Source: Planococcus citri
Lineage: Eukaryota; Arthropoda; Insecta; Hemiptera; Pseudococcidae
Direction of reading: 5' to 3'
Assembly: GCF_950023065.1 (NCBI RefSeq)
Contig: NC_088679.1
Span: 38,006,001-38,070,000 of the forward strand
Length of the DNA stretch: 64,000 nucleotides
The notes below the pieces were generated by a model. That model made no database searches. It worked only from the letters and a program-made list of their open reading frames with translations, and had not been told where the DNA came from. Below, in pieces: positions 62,331 to 64,000 of this stretch. A program made the translations under genes and the position numbers. Position 1 is the stretch's first letter. Each line of letters opens with the position of its first letter.

Positions 62331-64000
62331 TATAACAGGGTGCTCATGATTTTTGGCAACTCGAGTCATTTTCCCTGACTGTTCCAGGTTTTCCAGACCA
62401 TTTTTTTTCAATTTTATATACTACCCCATACTTTAATTAAAGAAAAAGTTCCTGAGGGGAGAGGGGGTAATTTTTTTCAAAGTTTCTCTTCAAACTGGAT
62501 ACTTCTTCGGATATAGAAAAACAGCTGAATTTTGATTATCAACTTTGGCAATTGGAAAAAAAATTAATGTAAGCAGTGGCGTCGCGCGCCAAATTTTCAA
62601 ATTAGGTACAAAAATTCCGAATGAAAACCCAAAAAGGGAGAATAATTTTGACTGACGGAACTAAAAATAAGTAGGTGGGTAGTTCTATTAATTTTACACT
62701 ATTTCATAGTACATATGTGTTTTGAGAAATTTTTTTGTGTGAATGGTTAATATATGTATACTCGAGACTTGATTGATAGTGTTGGGCCCAATTCATATAC
62801 CTTAGGGGAGGGGGGAGAGCCATTTAAAATTTTCCACCGTCGTGGTCGGCTATGACATGGAATTTCATTGCCCGTGGTTGACCACAACCATAGAATTCCG
62901 GTGATTTAGCTTACCACAATAAATGGAAATTTACAACTCAGAGAGGGAGTGAGACTATATGGGGGAGTGGGTCCATTTTTCTCAAAAAATCGACACGTAT
63001 GTCAAAATATATGTTTTCGAGGGCGCTGTTTTCGGAAATGCTGCAGATTAATTCAATTTTGGTCGAAGCCAAGGGGATGATACTACATTCAAGGGTTGGC
63101 GGCTGAAAATTTTCACAAAAAATTGACATAAGACCATGAATTTGAATGATTTCTATGCAAAAATTGCTACACCTTAGTCAAAAAATTGGCCCTGTCACGG
63201 CGAAGGAAATCCCATCATTCCCCGTGGCGGTGGATAAAACGTCATTACATAGAGAAAATACAAGTTTCATATTCTTTAAATTCGTGTTTTTTGGTGTAAT
63301 TAGCATCAGTATTCACCACCAAATATTTTTTCAACACTTTTCAGTTTTTCTCTATATTCATGTATAGCAGAGCTGATAACCCACGACGAAAGAAGCAGAA
63401 AAAGATGAACAATCATATTTTCATAGACTTGCATTAGTATTCTGGGTAGCAGTGTTCGGATTTGATATTTTATTAGTGGACAAGATTTGATGAGGTACCT
63501 AAACAGTGTTGCCATTTTCAGACACCAAAATATGTTAATAGTGAGCCGTCTGGAATGCACTGAGAATTGACCACGGCGATGGAACAAAAACTGTAAGACA
63601 AACGTTTCAGGTCACTCCACTGCATATAGGCCTAGGTGTCACTGAAGTGAACTGTGTTCCCACTACAATATGCGTGCAGTTTTCAGGAATAAAAGAAGGT
63701 CTGTTGCCCCGGGGGAAGGGGGTAAATTCATGGTAGTGTCCGAGAATGTTAGATGGGGATGACTTTTATCGACCAGACCATTCGCCATTATTTTTCATGT
63801 GCATACTATAACGAAATTTTACACGGACGTGAAATAGTGTAAAATTGATAGAACTACCCAGGTACATACAATAAGAGCAATTATACGCTTTTATTTATTC
63901 CAGTATGAAAATGACAAAAATAGCAGAGCCGATGTGAGCCTGGGGGCAGATATTATGTTGGGCCCCATTTCTAAAGTAGCGAAGTTATTTTTAGTTTTTT
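62331..64000. other. Non-coding apart from the hairpin at 62842
   Basis: Several G-rich runs (GGGGAGGGGGGAGAG at about 62804, CCCCGGGGGAAGGGGG at about 63709). TGTTGGGCCC occurs at 62783 and 63956 and may mark another repeat cut by the window end. Confidence 0.5.
62842..62917. repeat. 76-nt imperfect hairpin
   Basis: Paired blocks, from outside in: GTGGT (62842) with ACCAC (62913-62917); GCTA (62849) with TAGC (62907); CA (62856) with TG; and GGAATT (62859) with AATTCC (62894). A small internal palindrome, GTGGTTGACCAC, lies in the loop. The nested order makes chance less likely. It could be a small RNA precursor or a miniature inverted-repeat relic. Confidence 0.45.

Noticed and set aside
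1..64000. CRISPR arrays, bacterial operons, rRNA genes
   Set aside because: None of the repeat-spacer, coding density or conserved rRNA patterns is present. The window is eukaryotic.

Overview
The window looks like AT-rich nuclear DNA from an insect. Its one unmistakable gene is an intronless Toll receptor of the long Toll-6/Toll-7/18-wheeler class, on the minus strand at 40471-44595. The non-coding DNA is about two-thirds A+T and littered with the motif GTAGGTA/TACCTAC. From general experience that points to Hemiptera (aphid or scale-insect relatives) or Lepidoptera; this taxonomic guess is weak. Nothing looks bacterial or viral.

Layout. 1-40.4 kb holds no recognisable protein gene. It has several diverged tandem repeats (about 2.2-2.6, 3.0-3.35, 8.1-8.8 and 15.6-16.3 kb, the last extremely rich in GATC). 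It also has scattered copies of a repeat family marked by CTGGAGCCTCCAGC (12.7, 18.1-18.8 and 22.1 kb) and a 53-nt miRNA-like hairpin at 17.4 kb. Three minus-strand sites have the form polypyrimidine-CAG|GTAA (9.29, 12.60 and 24.91 kb) and look like recursive splice points of a very long minus-strand intron. 40.4-44.7 kb is the Toll gene, with a probable poly(A) signal and a probable 5' UTR splice acceptor. 45.25-45.6 kb, just upstream of it, is a 187-bp tandem duplication.

46.26-46.53 kb has two candidate minus-strand coding exons with good splice signals and no recognised homology. 46.8-47.9 kb is a decayed C-terminal piece (RNase H plus zinc-finger region) of a non-LTR retrotransposon, also on the minus strand. 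51.55-52.76 kb is a near-perfect 1.2-kb palindrome that carries several copies of the CTGGAGCCTCCAGC core. The rest, to 64 kb, is unannotatable AT-rich DNA with two more dispersed repeat copies (57.1 and 62.2 kb) and another hairpin (62.85 kb).

Interpretation. Toll is the only gene whose function can be stated: a single-pass receptor with two blocks of leucine-rich repeats and a cytoplasmic TIR domain. The splice-like signals on its strand, on both sides of it, raise the possibility that it sits inside a long intron of an unrecognised host gene. That is inference. No CRISPR array, operon, rRNA gene or convincing tRNA gene was seen.
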